Source: Oleiphilus messinensis
GTDB taxonomy: Bacteria > Pseudomonadota > Gammaproteobacteria > Pseudomonadales > Oleiphilaceae
Length of the DNA stretch: 64,000 nucleotides
Assembly: GCF_002162375.1 (NCBI RefSeq)
Contig: NZ_CP021425.1
Location: forward strand, 5,816,501 to 5,880,500
Direction: 5' to 3'
Of this stretch, positions 36,088 to 44,504 are shown piece by piece. Numbering within the stretch: position 1 is the first letter of the stretch; each line of letters begins with the position of its first letter. The notes beneath the pieces were generated by a model that saw nothing but the letters and a program-made list of their open reading frames with translations, ran no database searches and was not told the origin of the DNA. The position numbers were made by a program, and so were the translations under genes.

Positions 36088-37572
36088 CTAGAGATCCTCA
36101 TGCCATGAGAGTCCGTCTCGGGCGATCAAGGTAATCGCGGATGCGGGGCCCCATGACCCGGCCGGGTATTTTTTCGGTTGGATACCCAATTTCTCCCAAC
36201 CCGCGATCAACTGATCACACCACTTCCAGGCACATTCCACTTCATCCCGGCGCACAAACAGATACTGATTACCTTTCAACACTTCCCATAACAATCGTTC
36301 ATAGGCGTCAGGTATTCGACCCGCCTGAAACGCTTGCGAGAAATTGAGCTGCAATGGGCCCTGCCGAAGCCGCATGCCTTTATCCAACCCCTGATCCTTG
36401 GTCAGCACCTGAAGTGAAATACCCTCGTCCGGCTGCAATCGGATCATTAACTTGTTGTGGGCGATTCTTTTTTGGTCAGGATCAAAAATATAGTGCGCAG
36501 CGGGCTTAAAATGCACAATAATCTGGGAAAGCTTTTCCGGCAATCGCTTTCCAGTGCGCAAATAGAACGGCACGCCGGCCCAACGCCAATTGGCTATTTC
36601 CGCTTTGAATGCAACAAACGTTTCGGTCTGGCTCAATTCATTTGCGCCCTCTTCTTCAAGATATCCTGGCACAACCTTCCCCTCAATAATGCCCCGGGCG
36701 TAACGGCCACGTACCAATAGCAAATCCATATGTTCATGGGGTATTGGCTTCAATGCTTTAAGTACTTTGACCTTTTCATCCCGGATGCTATCCGCGGAAA
36801 GGTCACTGGGGGGATCCATGGCGATCAGACACAGCAGTTGTAGCAGATGATTTTGCACCATATCCCGAAGCTGTCCCGCTTTATCGAAATAGCCCCAACG
36901 ACCTTCGATACCCACGGATTCCGCAACATTGATCTCAACATGGGAGATATGGTTGTGATCCCACTGACTTTCAAACAATGAGTTGGCAAAGCGCAGCGCA
37001 ATCAGGTTCTGTACGGTTTCTTTGCCGAGATAATGGTCAATCCGATAAATCTGGCTTTCCCGAAAAAATTGCGCAAGGTGATTGTTGATCTGTGTACTGG
37101 AGGCATAGTCATGGCCAATCGGCTTTTCAACCACAACTCGGGTATTATCTTTCACTACACCAATGTTACTTAAGTGTTCACTGATCACCGCATAGAGGGC
37201 AGGTGGTGTTGCGTAGTACAGAATCAAGTCTTGATATTGAATCCCCTGCAAGGCGGTTGCAAGTTTTGCATAATCCTCAGCCTGGGCGAGATCAATGGCA
37301 ACATAACTGAGTTTAGCGAGTAATTTTTCAACCGAATCAGGGTTGGGCGCTTCGCCTTTGACGAAGGTATCGAGGCGGCTGCGTATCTCCTCACGAAATT
37401 TTTCTTCGTCCATGTCTTCCAGAGAGACCCCGAGAATCAGGCAGTTATCCTCGAGCAAGCCTGCATGTTGCAATTGGTATAGGGCTGGAAATAGCTTCCG
37501 CCGGGCTAAATCACCCAACGCGCCAAACATGACGAATACAGAATTGGCTTCCCTTTTGGAACCGGTGTCCAT
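36088..37572 (-). CDS. zwf: Glucose-6-phosphate 1-dehydrogenase
   Basis: A 494-residue NAD(P)-dependent glucose-6-phosphate dehydrogenase. It shows the nucleotide loop [17 protein letters not shown], the substrate motif [14 protein letters not shown] with the catalytic residues, [13 protein letters not shown] and the C-terminal [11 protein letters not shown]. It is the first gene of zwf-pgl-eda and lies divergent from hexR across a 269-base region. A 145-base gap before pgl leaves room for an internal promoter. Confidence 0.97.
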   Translation of the reverse strand: MDTGSKREANSVFVMFGALGDLARRKLFPALYQLQHAGLLEDNCLILGVSLEDMDEEKFREEIRSRLDTFVKGEAPNPDSVEKLLAKLSYVAIDLAQAEDYAKLATALQGIQYQDLILYYATPPALYAVISEHLSNIGVVKDNTRVVVEKPIGHDYASSTQINNHLAQFFRESQIYRIDHYLGKETVQNLIALRFANSLFESQWDHNHISHVEINVAESVGIEGRWGYFDKAGQLRDMVQNHLLQLLCLIAMDPPSDLSADSIRDEKVKVLKALKPIPHEHMDLLLVRGRYARGIIEGKVVPGYLEEEGANELSQTETFVAFKAEIANWRWAGVPFYLRTGKRLPEKLSQIIVHFKPAAHYIFDPDQKRIAHNKLMIRLQPDEGISLQVLTKDQGLDKGMRLRQGPLQLNFSQAFQAGRIPDAYERLLWEVLKGNQYLFVRRDEVECAWKWCDQLIAGWEKLGIQPKKYPAGSWGPASAITLIARDGLSWHEDL

Positions 37573-37841
37573 AACGATCCTTCAACAATCATGCCTCAGG
37601 AAACAACATGCCTCAGGCATTTACATCAACGGAACATCAAGCAACGTAACCGCTTGAACAAAATAATTGCCCTTCGCGAACGGATACATTGTCTCGCGCT
37701 TAGCAATCTGAAATGAGCAGGTTTTCTGCGAGCCTAACCCGAAAGTAGTAAAATAACCATTTTTATTCATCGTATTGTATGATATTGCTTTAATCAACAA
37801 ATTTGTTTGATATTTTTACTACACCACTAGGCCTGTTCACC
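37573..37841. promoter_or_regulatory. Divergent zwf/hexR promoter with a HexR-like palindrome
   Basis: An AT-rich intergenic region between divergent genes. The motif TCAACAAATTTGTTTGA (37794-37810) contains the perfect core AACAAATTTGTT and is the best operator candidate, plus a nearby TAGTAAAATAACC segment. HexR binds A/T-rich palindromes in zwf promoters in gammaproteobacteria (family knowledge). The assignment to this site is an inference. Confidence 0.55.
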
Positions 37842-38696
37842 GTGACCAATCTGATTAACGACATTACCCATCGACTCGAAGAACTCAACCGTTCGGAACG
37901 CAAAGTAGCCGATGTCATCCTGAAAGACCCTGACGCGGCAACCCGCTGCAGCATCGCTACGCTTGCGCGCTCAGCTAAAGTGAGTGAACCTACGGTAAAC
38001 CGGTTCTGTAACCGGTTTACCAGCTCTGGATTTCCAGACTTCAAGCTACAATTAGCATTGAGCATGGCCAAAGGCACCCCTTGGGTGAGCCAGTCAGTGG
38101 ACCCCGATGACAGTGTAGAAGACTTTACCGACAAGATCTTCCAAAGCACGATTTCAGCTCTCGACAGCAGTCGTAGAGCCGTTCCCCCAAAAACGTTCAC
38201 AAAAGCCATCGACTATCTGAGTCAGGCTAAACAAATCGCATTTTTTGGTTTGGGTGGCTCTGCCCCGGTCGCCATGGACGCACAGCAAAAGTTCTTTCGT
38301 TTTAATATTCCGGTTGTGGCCCACAACGACTTTCTTATGCAGCGGATGGTCGCTGCAGCCTCTCATACCGGCGACGTAATCGTTTTTATATCCTACACCG
38401 GTCGCACCCGGGAACTGGTGGAAATCGCCGAAATCGCACGGAAGGCTGGCGCTACCGTAATTGGCATCACAGCACCGGATTCGCCTTTATCAGCGCAATG
38501 TACTGTTGCTCTGGAAGTCACCGCACCGGAAAATACGGACGTTTTCTTACCCATGACATCGCGAATTGTACACTTGGCCATAATTGATGTTTTGGCGACC
38601 GGTGTAACCTTGCGCAGAGGCAGTGATTTCCAACGCCATCTACGCAAAATCAAAGAAAGCCTCAACTCCAGCCGGGTACAGGAAGATAACGTTTAG
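37842..38696 (+). CDS. hexR: HexR-type RpiR family regulator of glucose catabolism
   Basis: A 284-residue regulator. The N-terminal RpiR helix-turn-helix is [20 protein letters not shown] then [21 protein letters not shown], and the C-terminal SIS sugar-phosphate domain carries [18 protein letters not shown] and [28 protein letters not shown] (shown in parts). HexR responds to KDPG. The GTG at 37842 starts the conserved N-terminus; the longer frame from 37803 adds residues not seen in the family. It is adjacent and divergent to zwf, its expected target. Confidence 0.92.
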   Translation: MTNLINDITHRLEELNRSERKVADVILKDPDAATRCSIATLARSAKVSEPTVNRFCNRFTSSGFPDFKLQLALSMAKGTPWVSQSVDPDDSVEDFTDKIFQSTISALDSSRRAVPPKTFTKAIDYLSQAKQIAFFGLGGSAPVAMDAQQKFFRFNIPVVAHNDFLMQRMVAAASHTGDVIVFISYTGRTRELVEIAEIARKAGATVIGITAPDSPLSAQCTVALEVTAPENTDVFLPMTSRIVHLAIIDVLATGVTLRRGSDFQRHLRKIKESLNSSRVQEDNV

Positions 38697-38711
38697 CCTG
38701 AAAAAACGGCC

Positions 38712-39752
38712 CTAGGTAATCGCCTCATCATTAGAAGCAACCTGCTCTTCAAGTCGGAGTTGGAAATTGTCTACCGCTTTTTCAGCCAGGGCCACTTTTT
38801 CAAAACGGGCGATATGGAAAATTGCCTCGCCCTCATGGGCCAACGGAAGGTTGCTGCGACCGATAATAATCCCGGAGAACGGTGCTTCAATCGGCTGTCC
38901 TGTGGTCTCCAATGGTCCGTTTATCATGGCCAGTAACTCGCCCTTCGCAACCCGGCTGCCCAGCGGTTTGATGGCCCGCAAGAAGCCATCTGAGGGTGAC
39001 CGCACCCATGAAGTAGAACGGGCCAAGACATGTTGAATTTCGGGTCTTCCCTGTTTGCGGCGGACGATCATCTCCAGGTCTTCCATGATTCGCCGGATAC
39101 CCCGGACACCTGCTGCGATTGATGTTTCATCAAATCGCAGCGCCTCACCTGCCTCGTAGGTAATGATTGGCACGCCAAGATCATCCCCGGTGCCGCGGAA
39201 GGAGCCATCTCGAATTTCTGCATCAATGATTACCGGCACACCAAATGCCCGGGCCATCCAGGCTGCCCGCTCATTATCAAGATGAACTCGAATTTGGGGA
39301 AGATTACTTCGATCCAACGCTCCCGTATGCAAATCGATTGCATAATCTGCGTGAGACAACACCAATGTCGTGAATTGATGCGCGATCCGCGCTGCGAGCG
39401 ACCCTTTCTCAGAACCGGGAAAACAGCGATTCAAATCACGGCGATCCGGCAAATAGCGGGATCGATGAATACACCCCAGCACATTGACAATCGGCACGGC
39501 AATCAATGTGCCACGAAGATTGCGCAACCATGAGGCCCCGAGTACACGCCGGATAATTTCGATACCATTCAGTTCATCACCGTGAATTGCGGCGCAAATC
39601 AATAACGTCGGCCCGGGGTGCTTACCGTGTAACACCTCGATAGGAATACTGACCTCAGATTGGGTATAGAGCTGCCCGATCGGTAGCTCGAAACGACTTC
39701 GTTTACCCGGCGCAACATGCTCTCCCAAAAACTCGAATGGCTCAACGTTCAT
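38712..39752 (-). CDS. Succinylglutamate desuccinylase/aspartoacylase family protein
   Basis: A 346-residue zinc carboxypeptidase-like protein. The zinc site is visible as ICAAIHGDELNGIEIIRR (His-x-x-Glu) with a second histidine in DYAIDLHTGAL, and a later catalytic Glu in IITYEAGEALRFD. A C-terminal beta-rich domain of about 80 residues (RSPSDGFLRAIKPLGSRVAK, then APFSGIIIGRSNLPL) follows. It lies 23 bases after a RimK-like ligase gene, a partnership seen in several gammaproteobacteria. The substrate is unknown. Confidence 0.88.
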   Translation of the reverse strand: MNVEPFEFLGEHVAPGKRSRFELPIGQLYTQSEVSIPIEVLHGKHPGPTLLICAAIHGDELNGIEIIRRVLGASWLRNLRGTLIAVPIVNVLGCIHRSRYLPDRRDLNRCFPGSEKGSLAARIAHQFTTLVLSHADYAIDLHTGALDRSNLPQIRVHLDNERAAWMARAFGVPVIIDAEIRDGSFRGTGDDLGVPIITYEAGEALRFDETSIAAGVRGIRRIMEDLEMIVRRKQGRPEIQHVLARSTSWVRSPSDGFLRAIKPLGSRVAKGELLAMINGPLETTGQPIEAPFSGIIIGRSNLPLAHEGEAIFHIARFEKVALAEKAVDNFQLRLEEQVASNDEAIT

Positions 39753-39775
39753 AACATACTACCCAATCTATAACC

Positions 39776-40696
39776 TTACCCCTTGCCACGGGTACGTGTT
39801 CGGCTCAAAGGGTTGGTTTTAATATCAATCTGCTTTTCGATAAATTTAATAATCATGCCAGCAACATCTTTACCGGTTGAGGCTTCAATGCCCTCCAGGC
39901 CGGGAGATGAGTTTACTTCCATCACTTTTGGACCAGATGATGAGCGCAGTAAGTCCACCCCCGCCACATTCAAGCCCATAACTTTTGCAGCTTGAACCGC
40001 CGTAGCCCGTTCAGCTGGCGTAATACGAACCACACTGGCGGTTCCGCCCCGATGGAGATTGGAGCGAAACTCACCGGGTTGGGCCTGACGTTTCATCGCC
40101 GCGACCACTTTGTCACCAACAACGAGACAGCGTATATCTGCACCATCGGCTTCTTTGACAAATTCTTGCACCAAAATATTGGTCTTCAGGCCCATAAAAG
40201 CCTCGATCACACTCTCTGCTGCTTTTTTGGTTTCGGCCAAAACAACACCAATTCCCTGAGTACCTTCCAGCAATTTTATAACCAGGGGTGCACCTCCCAC
40301 CATTTTGATGAGATCCTGCACATCATCTGGTTTATGGGCGAACCCGGTCACGGGCATGCCAATACCTTTGCGTGACAACAGCTGTAACGATCGCAGTTTA
40401 TCCCGGGATCGACTGATCGCCACAGACTCGTTCAGCGGGTAGACCCCCATCATTTCGAACTGCCGCAAAACAGCCGTACCATAAAATGTGATCGAGGCAC
40501 CGATACGTGGTATCACAGCATCAAACCCGACCAGCTCCTCTCCCTTGTAGTGGATTGTTGGCGCGTGGGCTGCGATATTCATATAACAGTGCAGCGTATC
40601 AATTACTTCAACTTCATGTCCCAGTTTCTGCCCCGCTTCGACCAATCGACGCGTGGAGTATAAATCTGGATTACGCGAGAGTATTCCTATTTTCAA
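39776..40696 (-). CDS. rimK: RimK-like ATP-grasp ligase (alpha-L-glutamate ligase)
   Basis: A 306-residue ATP-grasp enzyme of the RimK type, which adds glutamates to the ribosomal protein S6 C-terminus or acts on other peptides. It has [56 protein letters not shown] and [16 protein letters not shown]. The TTG at 40696 begins the conserved [10 protein letters not shown] and is preceded by GGGGAT. The neighbour desuccinylase-like gene may remove or trim such additions. The stop of this gene lies 23 bases from its start. Confidence 0.92.
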   Translation of the reverse strand: MKIGILSRNPDLYSTRRLVEAGQKLGHEVEVIDTLHCYMNIAAHAPTIHYKGEELVGFDAVIPRIGASITFYGTAVLRQFEMMGVYPLNESVAISRSRDKLRSLQLLSRKGIGMPVTGFAHKPDDVQDLIKMVGGAPLVIKLLEGTQGIGVVLAETKKAAESVIEAFMGLKTNILVQEFVKEADGADIRCLVVGDKVVAAMKRQAQPGEFRSNLHRGGTASVVRITPAERATAVQAAKVMGLNVAGVDLLRSSSGPKVMEVNSSPGLEGIEASTGKDVAGMIIKFIEKQIDIKTNPLSRTRTRGKG

Positions 40697-40977
40697 GACG
40701 TTATCCCCGGATAAGTAGATAAGAAGAGTGACCATTAACAAGAATTAATCTCGTTGTAATGGCTCAAGCCCAAGTTTTCAAAACAGGATGGATTATACTC
40801 TCAATCAGTGACCCCTGGGATAGGTCGTATCAACAATTACCGGTTATCTTTTTCGCTATTGATCCCGAGACATCCCTAACAATATCAACCGACTCGGGCT
40901 CTCGGCGTAGGTTATATTGTTTTCATGTTCATCTGTATTGTTCTCAATATAGTCGAGCCTCACAGAAAGGACGAATT

Positions 40978-42414
40978 ATGAATGGCACCAAACAACTCAC
41001 TCCAAAACTGCTTGCGACGATCATCGCCTGTACTGGAACGGCCTCCCAGGCAAGTAACCTGACACTGTACAGTGATTTTGCCGTGGTTCAGGACAACATC
41101 ACACTGAACCTGAAAACTGGTGAAAACGCCGTTGCATTTCAGGATATAACCCGGCATCTCGAGCCTTCATCAGTCATGCTCAGCACCGGGCAGACGGGAT
41201 GGAACCTGATCATCAAGGAACAAAACTATCAAGGCTCACCATTGGATCAGGTCCGGCTGTTGCAACAATACGAAGGTCAGGAGATTGAATTTATCGTGCG
41301 CTATGACGATCACCAGACCATCAAGCGGGGAAAAATTATCCGAGCACCTGAATCTGGCGGCATGCAAGCAGACCCGATGGATGCCATTGTTGAATGGGAT
41401 GGTAAAGTTAATTTTGGCTTGCCCGGCACGCCACTGTTCCCCCCCATAAAAGATCAGAGCGTGTTAAAGCCACAACTGGACTGGCAACTTTTCTCCAGCA
41501 AGTCCGGCAAAGCCGATGCCAGCTTGAGTTATATTACCCGCGGTTTCGGCTGGGATGCCGCCTATAATTTCATTGAACGTTCGGATACTAAACTGGACGC
41601 CGCCGGCTGGATGACCATCCGCAATTACTCGGGTAAAGACTTTGAAAAAAGTAACTTGAAGCTCGTTGCCGGTGAAGTGAACAAGCTGGCAGAAGGTCGC
41701 GACATGTCCGGTCAATACCGGATGAAAATGGCCGTAGCGGAAAGTATGCCAGCCGTGACAGAAAAAAGTATCGATGAATTCCACATGTACACTGTCCCCT
41801 ATCCGGTTGACTTGCAGGCCGGGCAAACCAAACAGATTCAGTTTCTAAGCGGTCAGAATATCAGCTACCAAACGGAACTGGTCTATGATGGCGCCAACCT
41901 GCCCTACAACTTCAATAGCGAATACATTCGGACACAGCGGGACTTTGGTGCCCGTGGCAACGATGCCGTGAACATTTACAAGGTTTTCGAGAATTCTGCC
42001 AAAAACGGACTGGGGAAACCTCTGCCTTCAGGACGAATTCGATTCTATGAACAAGACGACGACGGCAGTCTGATCTTCACCGGTGAAAACAGGATTGATC
42101 ACACCGCTCGGGAGGAAACCGTCAAGGTCTTCACCGGAAGTGCATTTGATGTCAAAGGGGAACGAAAGCAGACAGAGTTCACGGTACACAGTTCCCAGCG
42201 ACAGGCGCGAGAAACCTTCAAAATCACGCTGACCAACCGCAAAGCCGAAAGCGTATCCGTGAAAGTGGTCGAACATTTATATCGGGGGCCAGAATACAAC
42301 ATTAGCAGTCAGACCAAATGGCAACAGGATGATGCGGGCACCATTAGCACGGAAGTCAGTATTCCTGCGAACAGCACATCAGTGATGACTTATACCGTAG
42401 ACTACAGCTGGTAG
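40978..42414 (+). CDS. DUF4139 domain-containing secreted protein
   Basis: A 478-residue protein with a probable signal peptide (LLATIIACTGTASQAS). The DUF4139 body contains SLSYITRGFGWDAAYNFIE, WMTIRNYSGKDFEKSNLKLV, IRFYEQDDDGSLIFTGENRI and VKVVEHLYRG. ATG 40978 with AAAGGA upstream is chosen; an upstream in-frame start at 40759 lacks support. The family is of unknown function and found in periplasmic or outer-membrane contexts. It is divergent from rimK. Confidence 0.85.
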   Translation: MNGTKQLTPKLLATIIACTGTASQASNLTLYSDFAVVQDNITLNLKTGENAVAFQDITRHLEPSSVMLSTGQTGWNLIIKEQNYQGSPLDQVRLLQQYEGQEIEFIVRYDDHQTIKRGKIIRAPESGGMQADPMDAIVEWDGKVNFGLPGTPLFPPIKDQSVLKPQLDWQLFSSKSGKADASLSYITRGFGWDAAYNFIERSDTKLDAAGWMTIRNYSGKDFEKSNLKLVAGEVNKLAEGRDMSGQYRMKMAVAESMPAVTEKSIDEFHMYTVPYPVDLQAGQTKQIQFLSGQNISYQTELVYDGANLPYNFNSEYIRTQRDFGARGNDAVNIYKVFENSAKNGLGKPLPSGRIRFYEQDDDGSLIFTGENRIDHTAREETVKVFTGSAFDVKGERKQTEFTVHSSQRQARETFKITLTNRKAESVSVKVVEHLYRGPEYNISSQTKWQQDDAGTISTEVSIPANSTSVMTYTVDYSW

Positions 42415-42440
42415 AAACAACTCATCCCGCCAGGATCGGA

Positions 42441-42475
42441 TCAGCAGCACCGGATTGAATCAATCCTGCTGCTGA
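42441..42475. terminator. Hairpin overlapping the end of tag
   Basis: TCAGCAGCA at 42441-42449 pairs with TGCTGCTGA at 42467-42475, with an inner GGATTG/CAATCC stem. It lies between convergent DUF4139 and tag genes and overlaps the last codons of tag. There is no clear T tract, so the role is tentative. Confidence 0.4.
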
Positions 42476-43092
42476 GCCGACATACCAAGATCAAGGCAAT
42501 CCTGATAGGCAAGACAATGTTCGAGATGATCATTGACCATGCCGACCGCCTGCATAAAAGCGTAACAAATTGTCGGGCCGACAAACGTAAATCCTCTTTT
42601 CTTGAGGGCTTTTGACATCGCCTCGGAAGCCGGTGTCATGACCGGCACTTCACTCAACGACTGCCAGCGATTCTGAATCGGAACATGGTCGACAAAAGCC
42701 CACAAAAAATGACTGAAGTCGATCCCCTCCGCCGCCATGCTCAAATAGGCTCGGGCGTTTTTAATGATTGAATTCACTTTCAAGCGATTGCGAATAATGC
42801 CGGGGTCTGTTAATAAGCGCTCAACATCCTGATCTGTATATCGTGCAATCTGTTCCGGGTCAAATTGCGCATAGGCATTCCGGTAGGTTCCCTGTTTTTT
42901 CAGAATGGTAATCCAGCTCAAGCCCGCCTGCTGGCCATCCAGACACAGTTTTTCAAACAGCTCAATTGCATCATAAACAGGCCGTCCCCAGACATGGTCA
43001 TGGTAATCGGTGTAGAGTGGATCTTCGCCACACCAGCCACAGCGGGAAACCGGTGATAATTTCCCATTCGCATCCTTTACGTTATCCACCAT
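42460..43092 (-). CDS. tag: DNA-3-methyladenine glycosylase I
   Basis: A 210-residue base-excision repair enzyme that removes 3-methyladenine from DNA. Zinc-site residues occur in SRCGWCGEDPLYTDYHDHVWG and the C-terminal H-x-C-like motif (NDHLEHCLAYQ). The catalytic/base pocket is in ELFEKLCLDGQQAGLSWITIL. The ATG at 43092 matches the family N-terminus; the frame stays open upstream without a plausible start. It is the last gene of the run that begins with the AraC regulator. Confidence 0.94.
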   Translation of the reverse strand: MVDNVKDANGKLSPVSRCGWCGEDPLYTDYHDHVWGRPVYDAIELFEKLCLDGQQAGLSWITILKKQGTYRNAYAQFDPEQIARYTDQDVERLLTDPGIIRNRLKVNSIIKNARAYLSMAAEGIDFSHFLWAFVDHVPIQNRWQSLSEVPVMTPASEAMSKALKKRGFTFVGPTICYAFMQAVGMVNDHLEHCLAYQDCLDLGMSAQQQD

Positions 43093-43117
43093 CGAGTCAT
43101 GCTCTCCGAGCGTACAA

Positions 43118-43348
43118 TCAAAGAAAAAGCTTCGCCCGCTTGAAGCCGATTTCACGGACGACCACACTGGCCGCATCAATTGAACTGAAGCTTTGCACCT
43201 TTTCATCTCCAGCAACCAAAAAGTGGCTTTTCCCCTGTTTATCCTTGACCAGTAGCACCCACTCCCCCGCACTGGAGGCATTCGGCAGAATATTCACAGC
43301 AGCAAGCTCCGCTGCAGCATACATCGATTGGAGTTGATCAAGGGTCAT
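43118..43348 (-). CDS. Small hypothetical protein
   Basis: A 76-residue protein (MTLDQLQSMYAAAELAAVN, WVLLVKDKQGKSHFLVAGDE, then IDAASVVVREIGFKRAKLFL). It looks like a small mixed alpha/beta protein with a helical start and two strands. I recognise no family. It lies between xdhC (22-base gap) and tag (25-base gap) on the same strand, so it is probably co-transcribed. ATG 43348 is preferred, as the longer frame overlaps xdhC. Confidence 0.6.
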   Translation of the reverse strand: MTLDQLQSMYAAAELAAVNILPNASSAGEWVLLVKDKQGKSHFLVAGDEKVQSFSSIDAASVVVREIGFKRAKLFL

Positions 43349-43370
43349 GGGCGTTTTTGAATTATCAGCT

Positions 43371-44474
43371 TCAGATGCCCGAATAGTAGCGCATATTTGC
43401 GCTTGAGACGACTTCTGCCACAATCGAGAGTGCAATCTCCGGAGGTGTCTGTCCGCCGATGTTCAAACCGGCGGGGCCGTTAATCCGCGCGATATCAGTA
43501 TCGCTAATGCCCTCGATGCGTAATAAATTCCTGCGGGTTTCATGGGTTTTACGGCTACCCAGCGCAGAAATCAACCCCACATTACGGGATAAAACCTGTT
43601 TCAGAATCGGCACTTCCCAATCGTGATCATGGGAAAGTAAAATAACGGCAGTCCACGGATCCAGATCATCAGGGGCGAACTGAGCAGGTGAGTTCAAGGG
43701 TAAAAAGACGCAATTGGCATTCTCACAGGGCACCGTAAACTGGGAAGAATAGGCGACCAAATGCCAGTCAAAAGCCCGGGCCAGGTTTAAAAAATAGTCG
43801 AAGATCGCTCCCTGCCCGACCACCACAACCCGTTGTCTGGGTCTGTAGGATTTACTGAAATTCGCAAGTTTTTGCTCAACCTCAAGACGAGACCACTGGC
43901 GAGATGATGGCGCAGAATGCCCCGGGCCCGGATTAGCATTGTCCAGCGGCACTTGATGTAGATGGTTCAGCCTAGCCTCCGATACATTCCATGACCATTC
44001 AACCGGCAAACGCTTCTGATATGCAGAACACAGCGGCGTGAACCAATTGCTTTCAGGACGCGTGAGAATCAGGACATCGATACCCGATCCGCAAGGGAGC
44101 TGGATATCAAAATAATCGGAGTCACGACCATAGCGAATCAATCGTTGCTCCGGCGCTTCGCTGCGGAGCAACGACACCGCTTCATGGACCAGTGCGGATT
44201 CAACACAGCCGCTGGAAATTAATCCGGCATATTCTCCCCGTTCATTCACCACCATTTGACTGCCCACAGGTCGGGGAGACGAACCTTCAACATTAACCAG
44301 CGTGATCAGCGCAATCCCCAATCCCGCCTGATTCCATACCCAGGCCGTGCTGCGAATATCGTCAACAAAGGCATCGGTAAACGGCAGCACCGGGGTCGCC
44401 ACCGTCGTAGATGAAAAACCTGACGCTTCTGAGGACTGTATTAACGTTGAATCTTCTGGTTTCAATGATCTCAC
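43371..44474 (-). CDS. XdhC/CoxF family molybdoenzyme maturation protein
   Basis: A 367-residue XdhC-type protein that sulfurates or inserts molybdenum cofactor into xanthine-dehydrogenase-family enzymes. N-terminal ALITLVNVEGSSPRPVGSQM and LISSGCVESALVHEA with CGSGIDVLI are the XdhC signatures. The C-terminal Rossmann-like domain has RVVVVGQGAIFDYF, AVILLSHDHDWEVP and GLISALGSRKTHETRR. It starts at GTG 44474 and is 30 bases downstream of the molybdopterin subunit gene, whose product it should mature. Confidence 0.92.
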   Translation of the reverse strand: MRSLKPEDSTLIQSSEASGFSSTTVATPVLPFTDAFVDDIRSTAWVWNQAGLGIALITLVNVEGSSPRPVGSQMVVNERGEYAGLISSGCVESALVHEAVSLLRSEAPEQRLIRYGRDSDYFDIQLPCGSGIDVLILTRPESNWFTPLCSAYQKRLPVEWSWNVSEARLNHLHQVPLDNANPGPGHSAPSSRQWSRLEVEQKLANFSKSYRPRQRVVVVGQGAIFDYFLNLARAFDWHLVAYSSQFTVPCENANCVFLPLNSPAQFAPDDLDPWTAVILLSHDHDWEVPILKQVLSRNVGLISALGSRKTHETRRNLLRIEGISDTDIARINGPAGLNIGGQTPPEIALSIVAEVVSSANMRYYSGI

Positions 44475-44504
44475 CCAACCTGTATTTTCTGCCCGTCTTT
44501 CTTT

